A stretch of DNA of 64,000 nucleotides, taken from NCBI RefSeq assembly GCF_009734405.1, contig NZ_CP046453.1:1984001-2048000 (forward strand). Reading direction: 5' to 3'. A model generated the notes under the pieces. The model searched no databases and was not told the DNA's origin. It worked only from the letters and a program-made list of their open reading frames with translations. Position 1 is the stretch's first letter. Every line of letters begins with the position of its first letter. This document shows positions 25,634-33,977 of this stretch, piece after piece. This stretch comes from Corynebacterium comes (GTDB lineage Bacteria; Actinomycetota; Actinomycetes; Mycobacteriales; Mycobacteriaceae). The position numbers and the translations under genes were made by a program.

Positions 25634-26089
25634 CTAAATCCGGGGCCTGCGCACCGGGGAGTCGACGAGGACGCAGCCCCAGGACAAGAAGACGGCGTCG
25701 ATAAGCGGGAGATCCTCCCAGGCGGGGCCGGGGTGCACCTCGACCCGCCCGCTGATCAGCGGGCGGACGTGGGCCACGATATCGCCCTCGGAATCCACGA
25801 TGTGGCGTTCCTTGCGCCAGACCGACGTGCGGCGCAGGGTGTATTTCCGGCCGTCACAGTCGGCGTCGAGGCAACCGACGGTGAAGCCGTTCTGGAAGAG
25901 GGTGAACACGCGGCCGTCACCGGTGGTGGCGCGGGCCCGGAACTGGAAGGGCCCGGGCTCCGACTCGATGAGCATCCGTTCGGAGTCAAAGAAGATGACG
26001 TCGGAACGGACCCTGGCGACGGTGTCGCGCTCGGTGTCGTAGAGCTCGTTGCCCACCCACACCCAGTAGTCGGTGCCCGCGTGCTCCAT
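25634..26089 (-). CDS. Conserved small protein, LURP/tubby-like beta-barrel candidate
   Basis: A 151-residue protein made mainly of short strands: LYDTERDTVARVRSDVIFFD, PFQFRARATTGDGRVFTLFQNGF, then RKYTLRRTSVWRKERHIVDSEGDIVAHV. The alternating pattern of 'substance X / property of substance' strands resembles the LURP-one/tubby-like barrel, but I am not certain. The tail LPLIDAVFLSWGCVLVDS is repeated as a broken remnant at 23785-23836. The gene starts 3 nt after the stop of the similar neighbour at 26093-26599, so the two look like a tandem pair. Function unknown. Confidence 0.65.
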   Translation of the reverse strand: MEHAGTDYWVWVGNELYDTERDTVARVRSDVIFFDSERMLIESEPGPFQFRARATTGDGRVFTLFQNGFTVGCLDADCDGRKYTLRRTSVWRKERHIVDSEGDIVAHVRPLISGRVEVHPGPAWEDLPLIDAVFLSWGCVLVDSPVRRPRI

Positions 26090-26092
26090 GGT

Positions 26093-26599
26093 CTAGAAGA
26101 TGAACGCCAGGACAGCGACGACGGACATGGCGGCCAGCGTGCCGATGAGCACGAGCGAGGACCTGCCGAGGCGGGACTCCAGCACCAGGCGGGCCAGCCA
26201 GCTCAGGCCCGCGACGGCCTCGATGGGCAGGTCGGTCTCGCCCTCGAACTCGAGGATCGCCTTACGCACACCGTTGCCGCCGCCGGAGAACTGGGCGATC
26301 TTCTCGCCGGTCTCGTCCTCGATGACCCAGTTGGTGGATGACTCGTTGAGCAGGGTGAAGAAGCCCTCCCCGAGGGAGACCCGGAAGGTCTTGTCGCGGC
26401 CGAAATTACCCGGGGCGTCAAGAACCCGACCGTCCGGGAGGGTCGCCTTCGCGCCCTTCTCCTTGTCGAAGCTCAGGCCCCAGACCTTGCCGTCGACGGC
26501 GGCGGTGTCCGTGGTGAAGCGGGCGATCACGGTCGGCCCGGCCTCGGCGAGCAGGGCCGGAGCGTCCGTGTCGGTGCGGTCCCAGCTGGTGTAATGCAC
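26093..26599 (-). CDS. Conserved small protein with C-terminal membrane anchor
   Basis: A 168-residue protein. Strand-rich body: LLAEAGPTVIARFTTDTAAVDG, FRVSLGEGFFTLLNESS, NWVIEDETGEKIAQFSGG. The last ~20 residues are hydrophobic (SSLVLIGTLAAMSVVAVLAF), which would anchor it as a tail-anchored protein. It shares its strand layout with the next gene and may have arisen by duplication. The GTG start overlaps nothing; it lies 2 nt after the glyS stop, so the group glyS, this gene and the next is probably one transcript. Confidence 0.65.
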   Translation of the reverse strand: MHYTSWDRTDTDAPALLAEAGPTVIARFTTDTAAVDGKVWGLSFDKEKGAKATLPDGRVLDAPGNFGRDKTFRVSLGEGFFTLLNESSTNWVIEDETGEKIAQFSGGGNGVRKAILEFEGETDLPIEAVAGLSWLARLVLESRLGRSSLVLIGTLAAMSVVAVLAFIF

Positions 26600-26601
26600 G
26601 A

Positions 26602-27981
26602 CTAGCAGCCGATCAGGCGCTGGGCCAGGTAACCCTGCAGCTCGTCGAGCGGCACGCGCTCCTGCTCCATGCTGTCGCGCTCACGGACGGTGACGGCGTT
26701 GTCCTCCAGGGTGTCGAAGTCCACGGTCACGCAGAACGGGGTGCCGATCTCGTCCTGACGACGGTAACGGCGGCCGATGGCGCCGGAGGTATCGTACTCG
26801 ATGTTCCAGAGCTTGCGCAGGTCAGCCGCGATCTTCTCGGCCGGGCCGGACAGCTCGGGCTTCTTGGACAGCGGCAGGACGGCGACCTTCACCGGGGCGA
26901 GACGACGGTCGAGCCTGAGCACGACGCGCTTGTCCACGCCACCCTTGGAGTTGGGCGCCTCGTCCTCGGTGTAGGCGTCGACGAGGAAGGCCATGAAGGC
27001 GCGACCCAGGCCGGCGGCCGGCTCGATGACAAACGGGATCCAGCGCTCGTTGCTCTCCTGGTCGAAGTAGGACAGGTCCTCGCCGGAGCCCTCGGAGTGC
27101 ACCCGCAGGTCATAGTCGGTGCGGTTGGCGATGCCCTCCAGCTCGCCCCACTTGGTGCCGGCGAAGTTGTAGGCGTACTCCACGTCGACGGTGCGCTTGG
27201 AGTAGTGGGACAGCTTCTCCTGCGGGTGCTCGAAGAGGCGCAGGTTGTCGGGGCTGATGCCCAGATCGATGTACCACTGGAGGCGGTCATCGATCCACTT
27301 CTGGTGCCATTCCTCGTCCTCGCCCGGCTTGACGAAGAACTCCATCTCCATCTGCTCGAACTCGCGGGTACGGAAGATGAAGTTGCCCGGGGTGATCTCG
27401 TTGCGGAAGGACTTGCCGATGTTGGCGATGCCGAACGGCGGCTTCATGCGCGCGGACGTCATGACGTTCTTGAAGTTGATGAAGATGCCCTGCGCGGTCT
27501 CCGGACGGAGGTAGTGCAGACCCTCCTCATCATCGACGGGGCCCAGGAAGGTCTTCAGCAGGCCGGAGAAGGGCTTCGGCTCGGTCCAGTTACCCGGCTG
27601 GCCGGTCTCCGGATCGTTGATGTCGGCCAGGCCGTTCTCCGGCGGGTGGCCGTGCTTCTCCTCGTAGGCCTCCAGCAGGTGGTCCGCACGGTAACGCCGG
27701 TGGGTGTGCAGCGACTCCACCAGCGGGTCGGTGAAGACCTCGACGTGGCCGGAGGTCACCCACACCTGGCGCGGCTGGATGATGGAGGTGTCCACGCCGA
27801 CGACGTCCGGGCGGGAGGTGACCATGTGACGCCACCACTGGCGCTTGATGTTCTCCTTGAGCTCGACACCGAGCGGACCGTAGTCCCATGCAGAGCGGGA
27901 ACCGCCGTAGATGTCGCCGGCCTGGTACACGAGGCCGCGACGCTTGCACAGGTTGACTACGGTATCGATGACGGACGCCAT
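26602..27981 (-). CDS. glyS: Glycyl-tRNA synthetase (dimeric, class II)
   Basis: A 459-residue single-chain (alpha2-type) glycyl-tRNA synthetase. It starts [21 protein letters not shown] with the [16 protein letters not shown] motif. Class II motif 2 is seen in [28 protein letters not shown], and motif 3 near [13 protein letters not shown]. The C-terminal anticodon-binding domain has [24 protein letters not shown] and [13 protein letters not shown]. It charges tRNA-Gly with glycine. Length and motifs match the bacterial/archaeal type used by actinobacteria. The usual corynebacterial neighbours znr and zur lie divergently upstream. Confidence 0.95.
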   Translation of the reverse strand: MASVIDTVVNLCKRRGLVYQAGDIYGGSRSAWDYGPLGVELKENIKRQWWRHMVTSRPDVVGVDTSIIQPRQVWVTSGHVEVFTDPLVESLHTHRRYRADHLLEAYEEKHGHPPENGLADINDPETGQPGNWTEPKPFSGLLKTFLGPVDDEEGLHYLRPETAQGIFINFKNVMTSARMKPPFGIANIGKSFRNEITPGNFIFRTREFEQMEMEFFVKPGEDEEWHQKWIDDRLQWYIDLGISPDNLRLFEHPQEKLSHYSKRTVDVEYAYNFAGTKWGELEGIANRTDYDLRVHSEGSGEDLSYFDQESNERWIPFVIEPAAGLGRAFMAFLVDAYTEDEAPNSKGGVDKRVVLRLDRRLAPVKVAVLPLSKKPELSGPAEKIAADLRKLWNIEYDTSGAIGRRYRRQDEIGTPFCVTVDFDTLEDNAVTVRERDSMEQERVPLDELQGYLAQRLIGC

Positions 27982-28288
27982 GTGGCTTCAGACTCCTCTG
28001 GTAGGGGATAAGTCGACGATGATTCACAACGAGTCTAGCCGCCGCGACTTTCCGGGGGAGGCGGGGGGTTGAGCTGCCCGTTTTGCGCTTCCTGAATTTC
28101 CTCAGGCAAAGTCTTATTTTTGTATGATGACTTAAATGTCTAAGCTGTATATACCCCCCGGTTTCGTCGCGAACTCAGCACGTGGAGACGCTAACGGAGC
28201 CTGCGAGGCACACACCCCGCACAATCAATGGTCTAGATCACTCTGAGCCACAGAATCTGATCCCGTTGTCGAGTAGATCTGAGTTTGA
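27982..28288. other. Divergent intergenic region between glyS and znr
   Basis: This 307-nt stretch has no gene I can support. It holds an AT-rich core (about 28105-28160) with a TATGAT -10-like box on the plus strand (around 28125). An inverted repeat CCTGA-N6-TCAGG (28091-28106) precedes a T-rich run. It probably carries the glyS and znr promoters. I see no clear zinc-responsive (Zur) box. Confidence 0.5.
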
Positions 28289-28780
28289 ATGAACACCTTT
28301 TCGGAGACCGATCTGGCGGCTGCCGAGTCCATCATCGGGGCGCTCGATTCCCGCCTGCGCGTCCAGATCATCGCGCGCCTGTCCGTCCGGGATCACTTCG
28401 TCCACGAGCTCGTCACCGGCCTGAAGAAATCCCAGCCCCTGATCAGCCAACACCTCCGCGTGCTCAAACGCGCAGGCATCGTCGATTCCGAACGTCGTGG
28501 CCGCGAGGTCATCTACAGCCTCGTGCTCCCCCAGGCCGCCGAGCTCATCCACACCGCCGTCCAGCTCGGCCACCACGCCCGCGCCCAGCAGGAGTCCCGG
28601 ATCCCCGCCGACATCATTCCGATCGGCCACCTCGATGAGCGCCGCGGAACCGGCACCGAGGAGGACGCCGTGGGTCGGCTGGCCCACGCCCCGGCCGCGG
28701 CCGCGGCCCCCGAGGCCACCGCCGACACCATCCCGGACCCCGCGCCCACTCCGCCCGTGCCCGCGTCCTTCCACGTATAA
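28289..28780 (+). CDS. znr: ArsR/SmtB-family zinc-responsive regulator
   Basis: A 163-residue winged-helix protein: LDSRLRVQIIARLSVRDHFVHELVTGL, recognition helix SQPLISQHLRVLKRAG, wing SERRGREVIYSLV. The C-terminal helix has ELIHTAVQLGHHARAQQE, with His residues suited to zinc. The last ~55 residues are a Pro/Ala-rich tail. Directly followed by the Fur-family gene, this is the znr-zur arrangement known in corynebacteria, where Znr responds to zinc. Assignment rests on that order (glyS, znr, zur, uppS). Confidence 0.82.
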   Translation: MNTFSETDLAAAESIIGALDSRLRVQIIARLSVRDHFVHELVTGLKKSQPLISQHLRVLKRAGIVDSERRGREVIYSLVLPQAAELIHTAVQLGHHARAQQESRIPADIIPIGHLDERRGTGTEEDAVGRLAHAPAAAAAPEATADTIPDPAPTPPVPASFHV

Positions 28781-28864
28781 GCACGTATAAGCACTGCCCC
28801 CGGCGGCGTTTGCGTGGATAATGGGACCCGTACCCAGGTCCCGATCCTCAGGAAGAGACTGGCC

Positions 28865-29284
28865 ATGTCCCCCTTGTCCTCCGCTGCGCCGAAGCTCGGC
28901 GCACGCAACACCCGTCAGCGCACCGCGGTGATCAACGTCCTCTCCGAGATCGACAACTTCGCCTCCGCCAAGGAAATCCACCGGGAACTGGAGGACCGGG
29001 ACATGCAGGTCGGACTGACCACGGTCTACCGCACCCTCCAGTCCCTCGCCGAGCTCAAGGCCGTCGACGTCCTGCACATGGCCTCCGGCGAAACCCTCTA
29101 CCGCCAGTGTGTGTCCCCGCACCATCACCACCACCTGGTCTGCACGCAGTGCGGCCGCACCGAGGAGATCGACGGCGGTCCCGTCGAGGCGTGGGCGCAG
29201 GCCGTGGCCAAAGAGAACAACTTCCGGATCACGGGCCATGACGCCGAGATCTACGGCGTCTGCGCCACGTGCCCGGTGGCCTAA
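28865..29284 (+). CDS. zur: Fur-family zinc uptake regulator
   Basis: A 139-residue Fur-family repressor. The winged helix is in NTRQRTAVINVLSEIDNFASAKEIHREL...GLTTVYRTLQSLAE. The metal sites include the His-rich CVSPHHHHHLVCTQCGRTEEI and two CxxC pairs (CTQC and C-terminal CATC) that bind structural zinc. Zur represses zinc uptake genes when zinc is plentiful. The ATG at 28865 follows AGGAAGAG; a longer frame from 28814 would run back towards znr without a better site. Its stop TAA overlaps the stop of the convergent VIT gene (29281-29284). Confidence 0.88.
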   Translation: MSPLSSAAPKLGARNTRQRTAVINVLSEIDNFASAKEIHRELEDRDMQVGLTTVYRTLQSLAELKAVDVLHMASGETLYRQCVSPHHHHHLVCTQCGRTEEIDGGPVEAWAQAVAKENNFRITGHDAEIYGVCATCPVA

Positions 29285-30369
29285 CCCACCACTGTGCCGA
29301 AGGCCATGCCCAGCAGATAGGTGATCGCTGCGGCACCCAGACCGATCGTCAGCTGACGGATCGCCCTGGTCCATGGCGGCTTGCCCGAGAGCACACCCAC
29401 CACCCCACCGGTGAACATCAACGCCACCGAGACCAGCACCATCGCGATGACCGCCCCCACCATCGGTGAAGCGCCGAAGAGGAACGGGATGATCGGGATG
29501 AAGGCGCCGCCGGCGAAGAAGAGGAAACTCGATCCTGCGGCGGCCCACGGTGAACCGACGACCTCGCCCGGGCTCTCCCACGTGTCCAACCCGCCGGGGC
29601 TGTCCTCCCGGTCCAGGCCGATCGCCTGCTCCAGCGCCATCCGGGAGAACTCCGACCTCGCCTTGTCCGCGGCCTCCTTCTCCCCCATGCCCCGGGCACG
29701 GTAGACCAGCACCAGCTCGTTGGCGTCGACGTCGAGCGAGGGCAGCAGGGTGTGAGCCTTCGGGTGCGGGGTGGAGGCCTCCAGTAGTTCACGCTGGGAG
29801 CTGACGGAGACGTACTCCCCCGCCGCCATCGACAACGCGCCCGCCAGCAGGCCCGAGACGCCGGTGAGCAGGATCAGGTTCGAGGACACACCCGAACCCA
29901 TGATGCCCACGACCAGCGCCAGGTTGGACACCAGGCCGTCGTTCGCGCCGAACACCGCGGCCCGGAAACTACCCGACATCCGCTCCCGGCCCCGCGCTGC
30001 GAGCCCACGGACGACCTCAGCGTGGATGCGCTCGTCGGCGGCGATCTGCGAGGACGCGTCCTCGTCCTTGACGTAGGGGTTGCGGGCCTCCGCCGTCTGC
30101 ATGAGGGCCAGAGTGAACACGGAGCCGAAACGCCTCGCCATGAACCCCATCAGGCGGGTGTTCAGGTCTGGCTGGCGGGGAAAGCCGACGTACTCCCCCA
30201 GCTTCTCGCGCCAGAACTCCTCATGACGGGCCTCGGAATCGGCCAGCGCCAACAGGATCTCGCGTTCCTCCCCGTTCTTCTTGCGGGCGAGCTGGCGGTA
30301 GAGGGCGGCCTCTGCACGCTCGTTGGCCAGGTAGCGACGCCACCGGCTGATCTGCGCTCGGCTCGGCAC
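29281..30369 (-). CDS. VIT1/CCC1-family metal transporter with N-terminal ferritin-like domain
   Basis: A 362-residue protein. The N-terminal ~130 residues are helical with ferritin/rubrerythrin-type glutamates (ANERAEAALYRQLARKK, LADSEARHEEFWREKLGEY, later IAADERIHAEVV). The VIT1 part starts at about 135 with FRAAVFGANDGLVSNLALVVG and has SMAAGEYVSVSSQRELLE, followed by membrane helices to the end. The family moves Fe2+ or Mn2+ out of the cytoplasm. The GTG start at 30369 sits 11 nt after AAGG; an in-frame ATC is better spaced from AGGAG (see findings). It follows uppS by 27 nt. Confidence 0.82.
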   Translation of the reverse strand: MPSRAQISRWRRYLANERAEAALYRQLARKKNGEEREILLALADSEARHEEFWREKLGEYVGFPRQPDLNTRLMGFMARRFGSVFTLALMQTAEARNPYVKDEDASSQIAADERIHAEVVRGLAARGRERMSGSFRAAVFGANDGLVSNLALVVGIMGSGVSSNLILLTGVSGLLAGALSMAAGEYVSVSSQRELLEASTPHPKAHTLLPSLDVDANELVLVYRARGMGEKEAADKARSEFSRMALEQAIGLDREDSPGGLDTWESPGEVVGSPWAAAGSSFLFFAGGAFIPIIPFLFGASPMVGAVIAMVLVSVALMFTGGVVGVLSGKPPWTRAIRQLTIGLGAAAITYLLGMAFGTVVG

Positions 30370-30396
30370 TTCGTTGATGACCTTCTCCTCTGGAAC

Positions 30397-31155
30397 TTAA
30401 GGCTTGGCGCCACCGAAACGGCGGTCACGAGAAGCGTACTCCAGCACCGCATCATAGAGATCCTGCGGAGTGAAGTCCGGGAACAGCTTGTCCTGGTAGA
30501 CCATCTCCGCGTACGCGGAGTGCCACGGCAGGAAATTCGAGGTCCGCTTCTCCCCCGAGGGCCGCAGGAACAGATCGACGTCCGGCATGTCCGGCTCGTC
30601 GAGGAACTGCGGGAACGTCTCCTCGGTGATCTGCTCCGGGCGCAGCTGACCGGCCGCGGCGAGGCGGGCGATGTCCCGCGCGGCGTCGACAAGCTCGGCG
30701 CGGCCGCCGTAATTCACGCACATGGCCAGGGTCATGCGGGTGTTGTCCCGGGTCAGCTCCTCCGCCGACTCCAGCTCCCTGATCACGCTGCGCCACAGGC
30801 GGGGACGGCGGCCGACCCAGCGGACCCGCACGCCCTTCTCGTTGAGCTCATTACGCTGACGACGCAGCACGTCCCGGTTGAAGCCCATGAGGAAACGGAC
30901 CTCATCGGTGGAACGACGCCAGTTCTCCGTGGAGAAGGCATAGGCCGAGAGGTACGGCACACCCAGTGCCAGACAGGCGTCGACGACGTCCATGAGGACG
31001 GCCTCGCCACGCTTGTGCCCCTCCGTGCGTTTGAGCCCCCGCTGCTGCGCCCACCGGCCGTTGCCGTCCATCACCAGGGCGATGTGTTCGGGAATGAACT
31101 GGGCCGGAATATCCGGCGGGGTGAATGCTGCGGGATTGTTCTTCACGCAGACCAT
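30397..31155 (-). CDS. uppS: Cis-prenyltransferase (decaprenyl/undecaprenyl diphosphate synthase)
   Basis: A 252-residue Z-type prenyl diphosphate synthase. The catalytic [16 protein letters not shown] motif gives the key Asp; [12 protein letters not shown] and the C-terminal [27 protein letters not shown] are the other family motifs. It extends an allylic diphosphate with isopentenyl diphosphate to the lipid carrier used for peptidoglycan and arabinogalactan. Order recO-uppS is typical for corynebacteria and mycobacteria. It lies 15 nt after recO in the same transcript. Confidence 0.93.
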   Translation of the reverse strand: MVCVKNNPAAFTPPDIPAQFIPEHIALVMDGNGRWAQQRGLKRTEGHKRGEAVLMDVVDACLALGVPYLSAYAFSTENWRRSTDEVRFLMGFNRDVLRRQRNELNEKGVRVRWVGRRPRLWRSVIRELESAEELTRDNTRMTLAMCVNYGGRAELVDAARDIARLAAAGQLRPEQITEETFPQFLDEPDMPDVDLFLRPSGEKRTSNFLPWHSAYAEMVYQDKLFPDFTPQDLYDAVLEYASRDRRFGGAKP

Positions 31156-31170
31156 TGTGCCACCGGCCTC

Positions 31171-31914
31171 TCAGGTCTGGTCCATCACGCCCAGACTGGT
31201 GATCTTCTGCTCCAGGTGCCACTGCAGGTGCGCCCTGGTCAGCTGGTGCGCCACCGCACTGAGGTGGTGGCCTTCCGCGGATTCCACGAGTTCGAGGGCT
31301 GCGGGCCAGTGCGCATTATCCAGCAACCACATCAGGTGCAGCGACTCCTCCGGCACCTCCGCCGAACCTGGCGGCCGGCACTTGACGCACGCCGCCCCGC
31401 CCACCGCCGGATGGAACGCATGGTGCGGGCCGGCGCCCCCACACTGCGCACAGTCGAAGAGACCGGGCCCCCAGCCGGCCTGCGCCATCGCCTGCAGCAG
31501 GAAGGCATCCAGAACCACTGTGGGATGCTTGGTGGTCTGCATCCGGGCGAGGGTCTCCGTCAGATGGTCGAAGAGCCAGGGATCTTCGCCGTCGCCGGCC
31601 AGCCGCTCGGCGGACTCCAACGCCGCACACGAGGCCGTGTAGCGCTCGTAGTCGTCGATGATGCCGGATCCGTAATAGGCGACGGTGTCCGCGCCCGTGA
31701 TCGACTCCAGGTTCCGCCCCGGATACAACTGCACATCGATGTCCACGAAATGCTGCAGCCTGCTGCCGAAACGGGACTTCCCCCGCCGCACCCCCTTTGC
31801 GACGCCCCGTTTTATCCCGTGATTCCGGGTCAACAGGACGACGATGCGGTCCGCCTCGCCGAAATCATAGGTCCGCACCACCAGAGCCCGGTCGCGGTAC
31901 GACTCCCTGCGCAT
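31171..31914 (-). CDS. recO: DNA repair protein RecO
   Basis: A 247-residue RecO. The N-terminal OB-fold contains SYRDRALVVRTYDFGEADRIVVLLTRNHG and KGVRRGKSRFGSRLQHF; the C-terminal helical part carries a zinc finger with CAQC and, 19 residues later, CVKC. RecO acts in RecF-pathway recombination by loading RecA on SSB-coated DNA. It starts 6 nt after the era stop, so the two are cotranscribed. Confidence 0.92.
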   Translation of the reverse strand: MRRESYRDRALVVRTYDFGEADRIVVLLTRNHGIKRGVAKGVRRGKSRFGSRLQHFVDIDVQLYPGRNLESITGADTVAYYGSGIIDDYERYTASCAALESAERLAGDGEDPWLFDHLTETLARMQTTKHPTVVLDAFLLQAMAQAGWGPGLFDCAQCGGAGPHHAFHPAVGGAACVKCRPPGSAEVPEESLHLMWLLDNAHWPAALELVESAEGHHLSAVAHQLTRAHLQWHLEQKITSLGVMDQT

Positions 31915-31920
31915 GACCGG

Positions 31921-32841
31921 CTAGAAGCCCAGGCGGCCCAGGGACTTCGGATCCGACTGCCAGTTCTTCAGCACCTTGATGCGCAGATCCAGGTACACGT
32001 TATGGCCCAGCAGCTTGATGATCTCCTGGCGGGAATTGTGGATGATCCGGCCCAGACGACGACCGTCCTTACCCACGATGATCGACTTCTGCCCCTCCCG
32101 CTCCACGTAAATGATCGCGTGGATATCCAGGCGGTCCGGCTGCTCCTCGTTCGGCAGCATCTCATCGACCTCGACGGCCACCGAGTGCGGCAGCTCGTCC
32201 TTCAGACCCTCGAGCGCGGCCTCACGGATCAGCTCCGAGATACGGGTGTTGGTGTCATCGTCGGTGACATGATCGTCCGGATAGAACTTCGGACCCTCGG
32301 GCAGGAGCGACGTCATGACGTCGAGAAGCACATCCACCTGCGTGCCGTCCGCCGCAGACACCGGAACCACCTCGGCCTCGCCGCCCAGCAACTCATGCAG
32401 CGCCATCAGCTGCGCGCCGACCTGGTCCTTCGACACCTTGTCCAGCTTGGTCACGATGCCCAGGATCGGCGTATTCGGCACCACCTTGCGCACGTTCTCC
32501 AGGATCCAACGGTCACCGGGGCCGATCTTCTCGTCCGCCGGCACGGTGAAGCCGATGAGGTCGACGTCCGCGTACGTCTCCTTGACGATCTCATTGAGAC
32601 GCTCACCCAGCAACGTCCGCGGCTTATGCAGCCCCGGCGTATCCACCACGATGATCTGGGCGTCCGGGCGATGCACGATGCCACGGATCGGGTGGCGGGT
32701 CGTCTCCGGCTGGTTCGCGGTGATCGCGATCTTCTCGCCCACCAGAGCGTTGGTGAGCGTCGACTTACCCGTGTTCGGGCGGCCGACAAAACTGACGAAG
32801 CCGGAGCGGAAGCCGTCCGGGGTGTCCGTGAAACTGCTGAT
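31921..32841 (-). CDS. era: GTPase Era, apparently starting at AUC
   Basis: A 306-residue Era if translation begins at ATC 32841-32839. G1 is GRPNTGKST, G2 region TTRHP, G3 DTPGL, G4 TKLD and G5 VSAADG; the KH domain is at the C-terminus (GRIIHNSRQEIIKLLG). Era binds 16S rRNA 3' end and assists 30S assembly. No ATG, GTG or TTG occurs between an in-frame TAG (5 codons before the ATC) and the P-loop; the first is a GTG just after it, which would remove G1. AGGAG lies 6 nt before the ATC, an ideal spacing. TACCAT (32877-32872) is a likely -10. Sequence error at the start codon is the alternative. Confidence 0.9.
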   Translation of the reverse strand: MSSFTDTPDGFRSGFVSFVGRPNTGKSTLTNALVGEKIAITANQPETTRHPIRGIVHRPDAQIIVVDTPGLHKPRTLLGERLNEIVKETYADVDLIGFTVPADEKIGPGDRWILENVRKVVPNTPILGIVTKLDKVSKDQVGAQLMALHELLGGEAEVVPVSAADGTQVDVLLDVMTSLLPEGPKFYPDDHVTDDDTNTRISELIREAALEGLKDELPHSVAVEVDEMLPNEEQPDRLDIHAIIYVEREGQKSIIVGKDGRRLGRIIHNSRQEIIKLLGHNVYLDLRIKVLKNWQSDPKSLGRLGF

Positions 32842-33088
32842 GTGTGACTCCTAGGTCGGTGTTTTAGCTCCATGGTAGTCCTGCGTGGGGCCTGTGCCCA
32901 AAGGTTTCCGTTTCCGGCCGCCGCCACAACCGGAGGTCCCGGAAAATGTCACATAATACGAGTGCGCGTATTTTTATATGCCCAGGTCATGCGCTCCCAC
33001 CCCGAAACGCGGTGTTCGTCTTTCCGGGCATCCGCACAATCTGACATGACACGTCAGCAAGAGTCACGCCGCCAGCGGAGCAGCCGCC

Positions 33089-33940
33089 CTACCGGACCTG
33101 CTCGACCGTGAACTGCATCCGCGGGTTGGCGTATGCCTCCTGGGACTCGACCAGGAGCAGCTCGCGGGAGTCCGCCTCGTAGGTGGTGGTGAGCAGGTCG
33201 AACACCGAGGAGGCCGTGCGGGCCAGGGCGTCGGCAGCGTCACCGGTGGAGACGTAGTGGCCGGTGAACAGGGCAGCGGTGACGTCACCGGAGCCGTTGC
33301 GCTTGAAGGGCAGGTACGGGGTCTTCACCAGCCAGGCGCCGGAGTCGTTGACGGCGAGCATCTCGATGGTGCCCTCCTCACGCTCGGGACGCTCCAGCGA
33401 GGTGACCAGGACCGTGGAGGGGCCCATGTCGCGGGCGGCGTCCACGGCACCGAGGGTGGAGGCCAGGTCGGAGGCCTCGTGGCCGGTGAGGAAGCTGAGC
33501 TCGAACTGGTTGGGGGTGATGATGTCGGCGACCGGGACGACCCGGTCGCGCAGCAGCGGCGGGATGGTGTCGGAGACGAAGCAGCCGGACTTGGCGTTCC
33601 CCATGACCGGGTCGCAGGAGTAGAGGGCCGCGGGGTTGGCGGCCTTGACACGGGCCACGGCGTCGATGATCACGTCGGCGATGTCGGAGCCGCCCTGGTA
33701 GCCGGAGAGGACGGCGTCGACACGCGAGAGGACGCCGCGCTCCTCGATGCCCTTGATCACTTCGGCGACGTCGGAGGCCGGGATCATCGGGCCGCGCCAG
33801 GCGCCGTAGCCGGTGTGGTTGGAGTAGTTGACGGTGTACACCGGCCACACCTCATGGCCCAGGCGCTGGAGCGGGAAGACGGCGGCGGAGTTGCCGACAT
33901 GGCCGTAAGCCACTGAGGACTGGATCGAGAGGATGTTCAC
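33089..33940 (-). CDS. pdxY: Pyridoxal kinase PdxY
   Basis: A 283-residue ribokinase-family enzyme: ILSIQSSVAYGHVGNSAAVFPLQRLG at the start, SGYQGGSDIADVI, CDPVMGNAKSGCFVS, TPNQFELSFLTG, and the C-terminal FKRNGSGDVTAALF with the catalytic Asp. It phosphorylates pyridoxal and related vitamers for pyridoxal phosphate salvage. The start is GTG, 37 nt after the CNNM stop, with AGGAGGAG about 13 nt upstream, a rather long spacing. It sits between the CNNM gene and era. The 32842-33088 gap downstream holds only the era promoter. Confidence 0.9.
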   Translation of the reverse strand: MNILSIQSSVAYGHVGNSAAVFPLQRLGHEVWPVYTVNYSNHTGYGAWRGPMIPASDVAEVIKGIEERGVLSRVDAVLSGYQGGSDIADVIIDAVARVKAANPAALYSCDPVMGNAKSGCFVSDTIPPLLRDRVVPVADIITPNQFELSFLTGHEASDLASTLGAVDAARDMGPSTVLVTSLERPEREEGTIEMLAVNDSGAWLVKTPYLPFKRNGSGDVTAALFTGHYVSTGDAADALARTASSVFDLLTTTYEADSRELLLVESQEAYANPRMQFTVEQVR

Positions 33941-33977
33941 GCTGGATATTGTGCTCCTCCTGCCCCCCTTATGGCAA

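Noticed and set aside
28016..28288. Riboswitch or small RNA in the glyS-znr gap
   Set aside because: No recognisable riboswitch fold; only one short inverted repeat and an AT-rich promoter-like stretch.
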